Shown: one piece after another, positions 18,800 to 27,635 of the stretch
Layout of the letters: every line of letters begins with the position of its first letter
How positions within the stretch are numbered: the stretch's first letter is position 1
Assembly: GCA_012031035.1 (NCBI GenBank)
Contig: JAAUUT010000048.1
Span: 1-37,381 of the forward strand
DNA from: Candidatus Altimarinota bacterium
GTDB taxonomy: Bacteria; Cyanobacteriota; Cyanobacteriia; Cyanobacteriales; Microcystaceae
DNA length: 37,381 nucleotides
Direction of reading: 5' to 3'
Notes under the pieces: model-generated
What the model was told of the DNA's origin: nothing
What the model saw: only the letters and a program-made list of their open reading frames with translations
The model's database searches: none
Translations under genes and position numbers: made by a program

Positions 18800-18900
18800 A
18801 AAGGGGATGAGGATTTTTTAGAGAAAAGGGAAAAGGGGAAAGAGAAAATTAATCCAAATCTGAAATCATATAACTATTCAATCGACTTACCAAAGAACAA

Positions 18901-19974
18901 CTAATTAGCAAGTATTCTTAGTGGTTGAAATTCTTCATGAAGTTCTTTGAGTTTTTCTAAAACTTGCCCTTCCATCAACATCGCTTTTGCTTGGGAAAAA
19001 CCCGCTTTAAGATCCTCGCAAACCCCACACCGCCAAAGATAAAACCCACCATTTAAAACAGCAGCATCCATCAGTTCGCAGGAATTACCTTGTAGAACTG
19101 TTTTTATTTGCTCGATCGCCTGTTCGGTCGATTCAAAAGCAACATCTTTGGGATTAAAATCGTAATCGCGAGGATTCAACAACAAACGTTCTAAAGTATG
19201 AGGATCGCTAGGGTTTCCCATGCCAATAATGGCAGTACGACTGCAAGCGAGATCGCAACTTCCTTCTAACCCTTTAATCGTTGTATAGTAATTAATTCCC
19301 CGCATCGGCAAAGTTGTTTGAAAGCGTTCTTCAGTAGGAGGATGCACAAAACCTGCTATTACATGAACCCTGCCAACACAAGGCGACCAAATCAATTCTG
19401 CTGTTGCTAGGGGAGGACGCTTGCCGATTTGGTCGCGATAGGGAACGAGATTATTGGCAGTTGGAAAGTGTTTGGGAAGATAGATAAATCCCAGTCCCGT
19501 TTTTTCTAGGAATTGCTGTATTTGGACAAGCGATAAAGCAGCAAAATCCACGCCTAATTTTTGCCAAATTTCAATGAGGGGAACGCCGTATTTTGTAGGC
19601 ATACAATCCCCGCCGTGCATGATGACGGGTACGCCAACAGCAGCTAAGATAAGAACAGTAATGGGAGTAACGGGAACGGTACGCGATCGCCCGTCGTAAG
19701 GAGTTCCTAAAACCGTTGCAGGTTTTTCAAACGGCAAGTTAGTTACGTCGAGTTTTGGCCCGATGCGATCGTAAGCATCTAAAATTCCTGCTAATTCATC
19801 TGGTGTTGGGCGCTTGATTCGGTGGGCAATGAGAAATGCTCCAATTTGGGCGGGAGTTGCTTCTTCTTGCAACATCATCTGCATCGCTATTTCTGCTTCT
19901 TGGCGAGTTAGATTTTCTCCGGTATGGACTCCGCTACCAATTTTTTTAAGTAAATCTCTAAAAATATTGCTCAT
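18901..19974 (-). CDS. Anthranilate phosphoribosyltransferase-like protein (TrpD-like, non-canonical)
   Basis: A 357-residue protein with the nucleoside phosphorylase/TrpD fold. The N-terminal helical domain contains LTRQEAEIAMQMML and TPAQIGAFLIAHRIKRPT. The C-terminal domain carries AAVGVPVIMHGGDCMPTKYG in place of the TrpD KHGNRxxSSxxG block, and GRVHVIAGFVHPPTEE. The PRPP-binding GTGGD of true TrpD is replaced by GTPYDGRSRTVP, so it is unlikely to catalyse the tryptophan step. It belongs with the TrpD2/YbiB-type proteins, for which nucleic-acid binding has been reported in E. coli. The start MSNIFRDLLKKIGSG is normal for the family. It is transcribed alone, with no trp gene nearby. Confidence 0.82.
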   Translation of the reverse strand: MSNIFRDLLKKIGSGVHTGENLTRQEAEIAMQMMLQEEATPAQIGAFLIAHRIKRPTPDELAGILDAYDRIGPKLDVTNLPFEKPATVLGTPYDGRSRTVPVTPITVLILAAVGVPVIMHGGDCMPTKYGVPLIEIWQKLGVDFAALSLVQIQQFLEKTGLGFIYLPKHFPTANNLVPYRDQIGKRPPLATAELIWSPCVGRVHVIAGFVHPPTEERFQTTLPMRGINYYTTIKGLEGSCDLACSRTAIIGMGNPSDPHTLERLLLNPRDYDFNPKDVAFESTEQAIEQIKTVLQGNSCELMDAAVLNGGFYLWRCGVCEDLKAGFSQAKAMLMEGQVLEKLKELHEEFQPLRILAN

Positions 19975-20111
19975 ATTGAATTATGAATTATGAAGGCTGA
20001 ATTATGAAAGCATCATAGAATTTAGTGGCTCAAAACCCAATTTCAGAATACAGGAGTTCAGGGGTGCATTCGTAAAATTACTTTCGACTTTCGACTTCCA
20101 AGTTGATAACT

Positions 20112-20191
20112 GGTCACTGGTGAGGCAGTCCGCAAAAAGGCGGTTTCCGCCCTTGGAGGAACTGCCGAACCCGAAGGGTCACTGGTCACTG
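20112..20191. repeat. Palindromic dispersed repeat flanked by GGTCACTGG copies
   Basis: GGCAGT and ACTGCC (20125-20130 and about 20160-20166) form outer arms around an inner GGCGGTTTCCGCC hairpin. The unit is bordered on both sides by GGTCACTGG (from 20112 and from 20177). The arrangement resembles a small palindromic element inserted into a GGTCACTGG tract. The same GTGACCAGTGACCAG motif recurs in the fold-back at 36911. Confidence 0.6.
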
Positions 20192-20193
20192 AA

Positions 20194-21183
20194 CTAGGGA
20201 CTAGGAACTAATAATTGTTTTCCGTTGGTTGATAAGTGAGAGTTGGGGACTTGTCTTAATTGTCGAACTAAATGGCAAAAGTGGGCAATAGGCGGAATTT
20301 GTAAGCGATCGCTCGTCGTCACTAAAACCACTTGACGAGTTAAGCTACTTTTTAATTTTCCATTAACAGAAGCGATTGGGGCAGAGTCAGGAGGAGGGGC
20401 GATCGGACGCACGGCCAAGGTAGGATCTTGAAAGGCTTCTACCAAAGCGCCTTTGGGAAGCAGGGCAATAATTTCTCCTTGGCGTATAACTCCTCGAAAA
20501 GCATCGAGGGTGTTTAATTCCATTACAGCTTTGAGGGTAGCATTTTGGCGAGAAAACCACTCTTGAACTAACCGCTGCATTCCATAACCATCTTTAAAAA
20601 CTACTTGCGGATAATGAACTAATTCCGACCAAGGAACGCAATCGTATTGCGTGAGAGGATGGTTCGCTGACATTAAAATCTCAATGTCTTCTTCATAGAG
20701 AATTTCAACGATTACTTCTGGCGAGGAAGTTAAAAAGCGATTATTCATCACGATCGCGACATCGACTAAACCATCTCGCAAGACTTTGAGGGCGCGATCG
20801 CTTCCTAATGCCGTTACCCGTAGCTGAACTTCTGGATTATCTCGGCAAAAGCGTTGTAAGATTGGCGGCAAATAATAGGAACAGACAGAATGAATTGCTG
20901 CTACGCAGAGTTCTGGCTGTTTTCCGGCTTGTAAATCGGCGATTTCACCAGAAATTGTCTCCCATTCGTGACAAATTTTTCGAGCGCGAGGCAATAATTT
21001 TTCCCCTGCTAGGGTTAATTTCGCTTGAGAGGTGCGATGAAATAAAGGCAATCCCAAATCCTGTTCTAAGGACTGAATCTGACGGCTAATTGTGGACTGA
21101 GTTACTCCACATTTGTGTGCGGCTTGTCCAAAATTCCCTATTTCCGCAACTGTTAAAAAAGCCTGCAACTGCTCGATCCGCAT
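20194..21183 (-). CDS. LysR-family transcriptional regulator
   Basis: A 329-residue LysR-type regulator. The winged helix-turn-helix occupies residues 1-60 (MRIEQLQAFLTVAEIGNFGQ, AAHKCGVTQSTISRQIQSLE, LGLPLFHRT). The effector-binding domain follows (ELCVAAIHSVCSYYLPPIL, DGLVDVAIVMNN, LNTLDAFRGVIRQGEIIALLPKG). The C-terminal tail from about residue 310 is non-conserved. Cyanobacterial relatives control carbon or nitrogen assimilation genes, but I cannot say which class this is. There is no divergent partner: upstream is 110 bases of spacer and then the DUF58 gene on the same strand. Its target is therefore probably elsewhere. ATG 21183 gives the usual N-terminus. Confidence 0.9.
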   Translation of the reverse strand: MRIEQLQAFLTVAEIGNFGQAAHKCGVTQSTISRQIQSLEQDLGLPLFHRTSQAKLTLAGEKLLPRARKICHEWETISGEIADLQAGKQPELCVAAIHSVCSYYLPPILQRFCRDNPEVQLRVTALGSDRALKVLRDGLVDVAIVMNNRFLTSSPEVIVEILYEEDIEILMSANHPLTQYDCVPWSELVHYPQVVFKDGYGMQRLVQEWFSRQNATLKAVMELNTLDAFRGVIRQGEIIALLPKGALVEAFQDPTLAVRPIAPPPDSAPIASVNGKLKSSLTRQVVLVTTSDRLQIPPIAHFCHLVRQLRQVPNSHLSTNGKQLLVPSP

Positions 21184-21293
21184 TATTTCGCTTGGTTTAT
21201 TCGCATAATGTCATAGTTTTTTGAAGATAGCGGATTTGTCACTTTAGTTCGGTAGAAATTGATACAGTGGTGGCTCGCAATTATTGCTTGAAA

Positions 21294-22437
21294 TTAACGC
21301 AAAGGTCTTTGCAATTGTTCTTGCAACGGTTGTTCGGAATTAATCATTAAACCTAAAGATCTCGACCTGGGAAGGGGTTGATTCTCAGAAAAAGATAAAG
21401 AAGGCAATAAAACCCAACGACTCCTTACAGGTAAGGAGTCTAGAGAGGAAGCAGTTTGCGTCAGCCAGATTAAAGAGAAATTCGGGCGATCGCTGCTCGT
21501 TTGTTCTTCAAATCCTACAGCAGCGAGGGTTTCTAAAACAACGCGATTGCCATGTACCAATCCTGTCTTGGCAGTCCACAGCTTGACTTCTAACTGGCAG
21601 CGACTAGCATAAAAGTATAGCGATGCAGCCGCAATGACTGCTCGCTCAAACGTTTCGCTATCCCATTTAGACGCGCTATCGAGAGCGATAATTACTTCTT
21701 GTTCTCCCGTGATGGTTTCGAGTTCGCGCATTTGAAATTCATCAAAACGAGCGCTAGTACGCCAGTGAATCAAACGCATCGGATCGCCGTAACGATAAGG
21801 ACGTAGGGATCTCGTCACGCCTTCATTAGCGGCTTGATAGCGGCGATCGCTTTGCAATTTAAGACTATCATCTTGTCCGATAGTATCGACGAGCGGACAA
21901 GATGATAGGGGCAGGACTTGTGGATAAATAATGGCTTTGGCGGGGACTTCTTGGCTGCGGCGACACCAAAACAATCCCAACGGCGTTCCCGTTTTTAAGT
22001 TTACTTCATGCCATCGATAAATCCCTCGTTGCTTGGCACTGACGTAATTTATCCAGCGATGAACGCTTTGAGGGGGAATTGCTTCGATCGCGTTTTTTTT
22101 TGGGTGGCGACAAGACGTAGGGAACGAGATCCCAAACTTGCAGTAATGTTTTAGGATTGTTGCTTAAATTTTCGATTTCTAACTCAATGGTTATCTCATC
22201 TCCCGCACTCACGGGAGCAATAGGTAAGCGACGCACTTTAAGCTGACGCAGCGATCTCGCGGGTAAAATAGCACCTATGGCCAACAGCGCAAAAATTGTA
22301 CCGCTAATTACATACAGCCAACCTGCCATCGTATTAGTAGCTGCTCCAAATAAGCATAAGGCAATTCCTCCCAACACGCCAGCACTATAAGCAGGCGTTA
22401 CCCAACGAGTTTCTAGCCATTTAGTTATTTTCTTCAT
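21294..22437 (-). pseudogene. DUF58 domain membrane protein, frameshifted
   Basis: Joined, this is a 380-residue protein. Residues about 15-60 form two adjacent membrane helices. A cytoplasmic or periplasmic beta region follows (SAGDEITIELEIENLSNN), then the DUF58 core, whose signature is DPMRLIHWRTSARFDEFQ with MRELE after it, and EVIIALDSASKW of the vWA-like fold. DUF58 proteins usually sit beside MoxR ATPases or transglutaminase-like proteins, but neither is present here. The frame breaks in an A9 run on the coding strand (plus-strand T9, 22093-22101). Removing one A gives VLSPPKKNAIEAIPPQSVHR and leads smoothly into GTPLGLFWCRRSQE. A 9-base homopolymer is a classic consensus-error or slippage site. 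Confidence 0.8.
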
Positions 22438-22560
22438 CGGCGCGTTTTAGAATTTTTAAAGGGAAAAGGCAACAGGCAGCAGGAAGATCGAGAGCAAGAG
22501 GGACAAGGAAGACAAGGAGGGAGTTATACATAAGTCTTGTTTTCCCGAACTCTATTTCAT

Positions 22561-22581
22561 ATTCCCTATTCCCTATTCCCT
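22561..22581. repeat. Short tandem repeat ATTCCCT x3
   Basis: Three perfect head-to-tail copies of ATTCCCT overlap the end of the gene at 22566-23567. Heptamer tandem repeats of this sort are common in cyanobacterial intergenic DNA. The adjacent 22450-22530 stretch is purine-rich (GGAAAAGG, GACAAGGA) without a gene. Confidence 0.7.
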
Positions 22582-23567
22582 ATTGCCTTAATGTTAAACT
22601 TTGAACTTTTCAAAATGCTATCTTCAACACGCGCGATCGCGCTCATAATACTATCTTTGCGATCGTCTAATAAGGAAGCTTTAACTTCTTGTAAATATTC
22701 TAAGATGGCTTCTCGTAAAATCGGTCGCTCGATTTGTACGGTATGGTGATAATCCCATAAATCCCAGATAATAATTCCTACGCCCACAATCGGATCGATT
22801 AATTGTGCGCCTACTTGAGTTGCAACTGCACCGCCTGTTTTTGCTGCTATTTTAGCGCTTGCTTTTCCAACCGCAGACGCAACTACTTTACTCCCTATTT
22901 TGGTAACTGCTGGGATTGTTATTTTAGCCAATAGGTAAGTGCTTCCGCCGACTAAAACTTTCATCGATAGGTTAGAAATATTGCCTTCTGTGTCGGTAAT
23001 CGTAATGGCAATATCGTCGAGATAGCGTTCCCATTGTCCTTGGGGAATCTTGTAGCTGCTTTGAATAGAAGAAAGATGATTTTTGAGATCGTTGAGATAC
23101 AATTGTGTCGTTTCTCTGGTAATTCTTTCGAGTTTGAGTTGAGCAATTTTTGGTCTGAGAACTCGTTTAGCAAATTCGCTTTCAAAGGTTTCGGTTAACT
23201 TCTCGTTAATCGCTTCATTAGGAGAAGAACGATGGGGATCTACCCAATGAGCTATCGTTGAAAATCCCCAAATAAAAGGAGTGCTAAACTCCATTTTCTT
23301 TTGAGTAAAGTAATCAAAATACCAAGGCAAAAAACTGGTATCAACGCGAATCATTAATTCATCTAGCCATTTATCTAATTCTTCTGATGCCTTATTTTGT
23401 GCGTGAGTTCGAGCTTCTTGAATTGCATTGACGATTTCGCGATCGAGATTATTGGTTTGCGGAATGACGCGATCGATAATTACAATAGATTCATCTTTTG
23501 AGATTAACCTTTGTGGCATGGGCGATCGCGAAATTAAAAAGTTTCCCAACAAAGGAACGGCTACCAA
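22566..23567 (-). CDS. Membrane-anchored protein of unknown function; N-terminus probably frameshifted
   Basis: The open frame encodes 333 residues. The N-terminus is part of a hydrophobic helix (WILVICLVAVPLLGNF). A long alpha-helical region follows (residues about 45-200) with NAIQEARTHAQNKASEELDKWLDELM-type heptads, then a Gly/Ala-rich hydrophobic segment (KIGSKVVASAVGKASAKI to GVGIIIWDLWDYHHT). I do not recognise the family. The true start is probably ATG 23706-23708 (MNLDRNNKILNPEIKP). Reaching it needs one base added in the T5 run 23640-23644 and one removed in the A4 run 23590-23593 (plus strand). That gives a 380-residue protein reading AWTQLIKTITPLIWILV. Neighbours give no functional hint. 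Confidence 0.65.
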   Translation of the reverse strand: MVAVPLLGNFLISRSPMPQRLISKDESIVIIDRVIPQTNNLDREIVNAIQEARTHAQNKASEELDKWLDELMIRVDTSFLPWYFDYFTQKKMEFSTPFIWGFSTIAHWVDPHRSSPNEAINEKLTETFESEFAKRVLRPKIAQLKLERITRETTQLYLNDLKNHLSSIQSSYKIPQGQWERYLDDIAITITDTEGNISNLSMKVLVGGSTYLLAKITIPAVTKIGSKVVASAVGKASAKIAAKTGGAVATQVGAQLIDPIVGVGIIIWDLWDYHHTVQIERPILREAILEYLQEVKASLLDDRKDSIMSAIARVEDSILKSSKFNIKAIGNRE

Positions 23568-23947
23568 ACAAATAACTAAAATCCAAATTAAAAGGCGTTA
23601 TCGTTTTAATCAATTGAGTCCAAGCTTGAAGGCGATTTGTTTTTCTGCATAGGTCGGACTTGGTTTGATTTCTGGGTTTAATATTTTATTATTTCGATCG
23701 AGGTTCATATTTTTATATGTTGGTTTTAATCTTTATAGGTTTTACCTATTAATCCAAACTTTATAGCATTTTTTATTGATAGCGTTTCTCAAATCAGTAA
23801 GTTACATTGAATTACTGGTTTTGTATCTTATCTATATGAGAATTGCTATAAAATAGGAATTACGTCTAATTTCTGCCATCAAAAACTAATTGCCGAGCGC
23901 CTGCATTTTTGAACTTTTTAATTTGTTTTAGTAGTAAGGAAACTTAA

Positions 23948-24412
23948 ATGGAAGCCACCTTTGGAGCGGGATGTTTTTGGAATGTTGAGGATGCTTTTCG
24001 GAAAATCAAAGGAGTAATTGCAACCTCAGTTGGTTATATGGGAGGACATTTTCCTAATCCCAGCTATTTAGATGTTTTATCAAGGATAACAGGTCATGCA
24101 GAGGTAGTACGGGTTGAATACGAGCCAACACAAATAAGCTATGAAGCGCTTTTAGAAGTTTTCTGGTCGATTCACGACCCAACTCAGTTTAACCGACAAG
24201 GCTCCGATCGCGGCGAACAATATCGCTCCGTTATTTTTTGTCATAATAACGAGCAAGAAAAGTTAGCAAGGCAGTCTAAGCAACAACTTCAGCAATCCGG
24301 TCGCTATGGCAAAACAATTGTTACTCAGATTGAAAGCGCGAGTGAATACTACCTAGCCGATGAATCGCATCAGCAATATTTAGAGAAGAAAAGACAAAAA
24401 ATAAAGATTTAA
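23948..24412 (+). CDS. msrA: Peptide methionine sulfoxide reductase MsrA
   Basis: A 154-residue cytoplasmic MsrA that reduces methionine-S-sulfoxide in proteins. The catalytic cysteine lies in FGAGCFWNVEDAFRKI, where the usual GCFWG/S is GCFWN. Other family blocks are GYMGGHFPNPSYLDVLSRITGH, the EVVRVEYEP strand, WSIHDPTQFNRQGSDRGEQYRSVIF, and a C-terminal ADESHQQYLEKK (usually AExYHQxYLxK). No C-terminal resolving cysteine is evident beyond those in the core (the Cys in VIFCHN is a candidate). It may rely on a shorter thiol mechanism, but this is inference. It stands alone, 142 bases before hpsL, preceded by a purine-rich ribosome site (AGTAAGGAA). Confidence 0.93.
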   Translation: MEATFGAGCFWNVEDAFRKIKGVIATSVGYMGGHFPNPSYLDVLSRITGHAEVVRVEYEPTQISYEALLEVFWSIHDPTQFNRQGSDRGEQYRSVIFCHNNEQEKLARQSKQQLQQSGRYGKTIVTQIESASEYYLADESHQQYLEKKRQKIKI

Positions 24413-24553
24413 ACGCTATGTATTCCTTTGTAGCAGGTTTCCCGCGTTTTGAGTGACGCAGATTCTCTAGTATGCCAAAATGAAGTGATAGTATGACCAG
24501 AAAGTATTAAGCCGAACAATACTATCCTCAACTTACTATTTAAAGGCAGCCCT

Positions 24554-26345
24554 ATGCCCAAAACCAAACTCAAATTCAAGAAACAATCTAAAACATCTCA
24601 GTTCGCCAATAGGTTATTTGAGGATCTCGATGGTGTGAAAGAGGCTAAACCTCTCGACCTTAAAGAGAGATTAGCTCAGAAACGCCAAGCGAGAGATGTT
24701 CGGCGAAAAATATTTTCGGTTTTGGGGATATCATTCGTTTTTGCGATTCTGGTAGCTCTACCGCTAGGAATCGCAGTCAATCCAAGGGTAGGAGGCTCGG
24801 TTGCTATCGGCTTTCCTGTTTTGCTTTTGTGCTTTAACTATCCTCGGACAGCGCTTTGGGTATTCTTAATTTATATGCCTTTTAACGGAACCATTACTTA
24901 CTGGATAGGGCAAGGGAATGCACTCTTTCAGTTAAGTAAAGATGCCTTTTTATTTACCTGCTCTTTTGGGTTTGGTTCTTGAGTGTAGGCGAAGAAAATT
25001 GCCAATTCTAATTCCCAAAAAACTACTCCCCAGTTTAGGAATTTTAATATTTTGCGCTCTGTTGACGCTATTATTCGCCAACGGATGGCAGCAAACTCTG
25101 CCGCTTTGTTCGCAGGTGCCAGAAGCAGAAAGATTTTTGCGAGACGGAGCAGGAAATTTACTTCTAGATGCGAACGGAATCATCATTAGAAGGCCTTGTA
25201 CAGATGGAGGAATGCCTGTTTTACAAGGAATTTTAGGTCTTAAAGTTTTATTAGGTTACATTCCGCTAATTTTTTGTACGCACTATTTAATTCAAGACAA
25301 GAAACGGTTGCTTTTGCTCGGACGCATTCTCGTGATAATTGCCCTTGTTTGTTGTTCTTTAGCGTTGGTGCAATACTGGATGCTAAAAACGGGCAGATGT
25401 GTTGGAACTAGAGAGATGGCAGGAGTCGATCTTTTCAAACCTAACTTAGATGCTAAATGTCTTGTAGGCGGCGCTGTACTTTATAGTCCAGAACAAGGAC
25501 AAATTCGCTTACCTGGAACTTTTGTATCTCCTTGGCATTGGGCTTGGTTTTTAGTTGCGAATGCAGCTATATGCTTTGCGACATCATTTAGCGATACTTC
25601 TTTATTCTGGCGAACCACTGGTTTAGTGGGGATGGGAATGGTATTCGTTAATGCCGTCATCTGCGGTCAACGACTGGCCCTTGCCTTAGTACCTGCCGTA
25701 ATTATCGTTTTGTTAATTCTCACCGGACAAATTGCCAATTTAAAACGATTTATTCCGATTGGGCTGGGTCTTAGTCTCGTTCTTTTCGTGGCTTTTTCTT
25801 TCATTAATCCAGACTTTGTTCAACAGAGAATCGATAGTTTTGTGAATCGTTGGAATCAAGCCCCTCCTTATGCCTTCATCCAAACTCAGTTTGAGTTTGC
25901 ACTAGAACAGCAAAAGGGATTTTTGGGTAGAGGAGTCGGGAAAGCAACGAACTCCACTCGCGTCTTTGGGTCGGTGTCTTTAGTGGAAACTTTTCATCCT
26001 AAACTGCTGTTTGAGATGGGATTTCCCGGATTGATTGCGTTTATGGCTTTTATCACTCACTTAACGATATTGTGTTTTAAAAGTTATCGTTCGGTAAAAG
26101 ATCGCGCTTTGCGAAGTTTTGGCTCTAGTTTATGGGTGTTTATGCTAATTATCGGCTATTTTCCTTATTGGTATCCTCTGGATACCGACCCCGTAGCCGT
26201 CTATTACTGGTTGTTTGCTGGGGTGGTTTTAAAACTGTCGGATATCGACAAGCAAGAACAAGAGAAACTAAAAGCCTCTCAAGGCAATTCTAAGAATAAG
26301 CGATCGCCCCTCAAGAAAAAGAAATTTGTGGTAGCTTCTAGTTAA
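24554..26345 (+). pseudogene. hpsL: HpsL-type polysaccharide biosynthesis membrane protein, frameshifted
   Basis: Joined, this is a 596-residue polytopic membrane protein. A basic cytoplasmic N-terminus of about 65 residues (MPKTKLKFKKQSKTSQ, LDLKERLAQKRQARD) precedes some ten to twelve hydrophobic helices. The sequence matches my recollection of HpsL from the hormogonium polysaccharide system, an O-antigen ligase/Wzy-like family. Shared blocks with the paralogue at 8198-9703 include LPGTFVSPWHWAWFLVANA, GRGVGKATNSTR and DTDPVAVYYWLFAG. One extra T in the T5 run at 24947-24951 breaks the frame. Removing it gives QLSKDAFYLPALLGLVLE, which aligns with the intact paralogue's HLAKDLFYLPALIAILI. 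GT2, GNAT and GT4 genes follow on the same strand, consistent with one polysaccharide locus. Confidence 0.8.
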
Positions 26346-26423
26346 AGAAAGACAAGGAGTACAAGTGAAGTGTTGAGAGACAAGGGAAAATATTAACTAT
26401 TTTCTTACCAATCTCCTAATTTT

Positions 26424-26562
26424 CATAATTCACGCCTAATGTGAATTAGAAGTTGAAACTCCCATAATTTCGTTACTCGGTCAATGGAAGCGCTCTTCAA
26501 AGTCATTTTGAAACCTCCCTGACACAAGTATGAATACTAATTTCACATTAGACGTAATTCAT
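26424..26562. repeat. Imperfect inverted-repeat element between hpsL and the GT2 gene
   Basis: Arms of about 26 bases at 26424-26449 and 26537-26562 are imperfect inverted copies (both contain CTAATGTGAA or its complement plus CTAATT). They enclose about 87 bases without coding potential. The size and arms resemble a small non-autonomous element or a structured RNA. Its effect on expression of the downstream glycosyltransferase is unknown. Confidence 0.5.
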
Positions 26563-26588
26563 AATTCATAATTCATAATTCATAATTT
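26555..26588. repeat. Heptamer tandem repeat TAATTCA x4
   Basis: Four perfect copies of TAATTCA plus a partial fifth end just before the ATG at 26591. The first unit overlaps the right arm of the inverted-repeat element. The run replaces a recognisable ribosome-binding site, so translation of the next gene may be weak or depend on coupling. Confidence 0.75.
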
Positions 26589-26590
26589 AT

Positions 26591-27622
26591 ATGACTTTGC
26601 CTCTCATCTCCGTCATCGTTCCTACTTACAGGCGCGAAGAACCTCTCAAAGAAACCTTAGAAGACGTTCTCAAACAAGATTATCCCAACTTTGAAGTTTT
26701 GGTTATCGATCAAACACTAACTCACGAACCAGAAATCCAATCTTATTTAGAAAAATTAGCAAAAACGGGGAAAATTAGCTGGTTTCGCGTTAATTGGGCG
26801 AGTCTACCGGGGGCAAGAAATTATGGAGTACGGCGATCGCGCGGAGAAATTATTCTTTTTATCGATGACGATGTTAAACTGCCAGAAAGCTATCTACAAG
26901 CTCACGCTCGCAACTATCAAGAACGTCCCGAAGTTGGGGCGGTAGCGGGACGAGTTTTCGATCGCATGAAATTAGCCGATTCTCAAAAGATAGTCACAGG
27001 ATCGCCCTACAGCATCGAATATTTGCCTCCAGAAGCAATGGACCCTGGTATTGCTTGGTATCACATCGATTTAGTTCATACGGTGAAGCCACAGCGCGTT
27101 ATCTCGACCAGAGGCTGCAATATGTCCTACCGACGAGACATATTTACAAAACATGGCATCTGGTTTGACGAACGTTTTCGGGGGAGTGCGGTGCGCGAGG
27201 AGTCCGATTTTTGTTTGCACTTGCGACAAACAGGATATCAAATTTGGTACGACCCAGAAGCCTACCTGGTACATTTGGGAGAGGAAACAGGAGGCTGTCA
27301 CGATATTAATACGCGATCGCTCAAATACCAACTCACTTTCTATCACAACCATTTCCTAATGGCGCTCAAAAATCTTACTCCAGGACAGCAATTGCGCCTC
27401 TACGCTAAGTTATTTGACTGTCACGTTTTGGGCAATCCTCCCTGCAATAAAGGCGGGAGTCTTATCAAAATTGTTTCTCGCGGTCTTTTCTATAGCTTAG
27501 GCTTCCTCGATGCTTGTAGCACCTTGGTTAAATCGCTTTGGCAAGACGGACAGATCTATACTCGTCAAGATACAGAAGCAGTAACCATACTAGTCGCACG
27601 AGAAGAGGAAGTAAAAGTTTAA
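26591..27622 (+). CDS. Family 2 glycosyltransferase (HpsN-like)
   Basis: A 343-residue GT-A fold glycosyltransferase. The nucleotide-binding start is PLISVIVPTYRREEPLKETL. The metal-binding acidic motif is IILFIDDDVKLP (residues about 89-98). The acceptor region contains STRGCNMSYRRDIF, and the catalytic base motif lies in REESDFCLHLRQTGY near residue 205. The C-terminal 100 residues include helices that may touch the membrane. In order and content (HpsL, GT2, acetyltransferase, GT4) the locus recalls the hps genes of filamentous cyanobacteria, where HpsN is a GT2; I make that symbol assignment only tentatively. It follows a TAATTCA repeat with no clear Shine-Dalgarno. The GNAT gene starts 13 bases after its stop, so the two are co-transcribed. 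Confidence 0.88.
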   Translation: MTLPLISVIVPTYRREEPLKETLEDVLKQDYPNFEVLVIDQTLTHEPEIQSYLEKLAKTGKISWFRVNWASLPGARNYGVRRSRGEIILFIDDDVKLPESYLQAHARNYQERPEVGAVAGRVFDRMKLADSQKIVTGSPYSIEYLPPEAMDPGIAWYHIDLVHTVKPQRVISTRGCNMSYRRDIFTKHGIWFDERFRGSAVREESDFCLHLRQTGYQIWYDPEAYLVHLGEETGGCHDINTRSLKYQLTFYHNHFLMALKNLTPGQQLRLYAKLFDCHVLGNPPCNKGGSLIKIVSRGLFYSLGFLDACSTLVKSLWQDGQIYTRQDTEAVTILVAREEEVKV

Positions 27623-27635
27623 TTTTTAAGTTCTG

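Noticed and set aside
26555..26588. TAATTCA array considered as a CRISPR or origin iteron cluster
   Set aside because: A head-to-tail heptamer without spacers, and no replication gene nearby; a simple tandem repeat.
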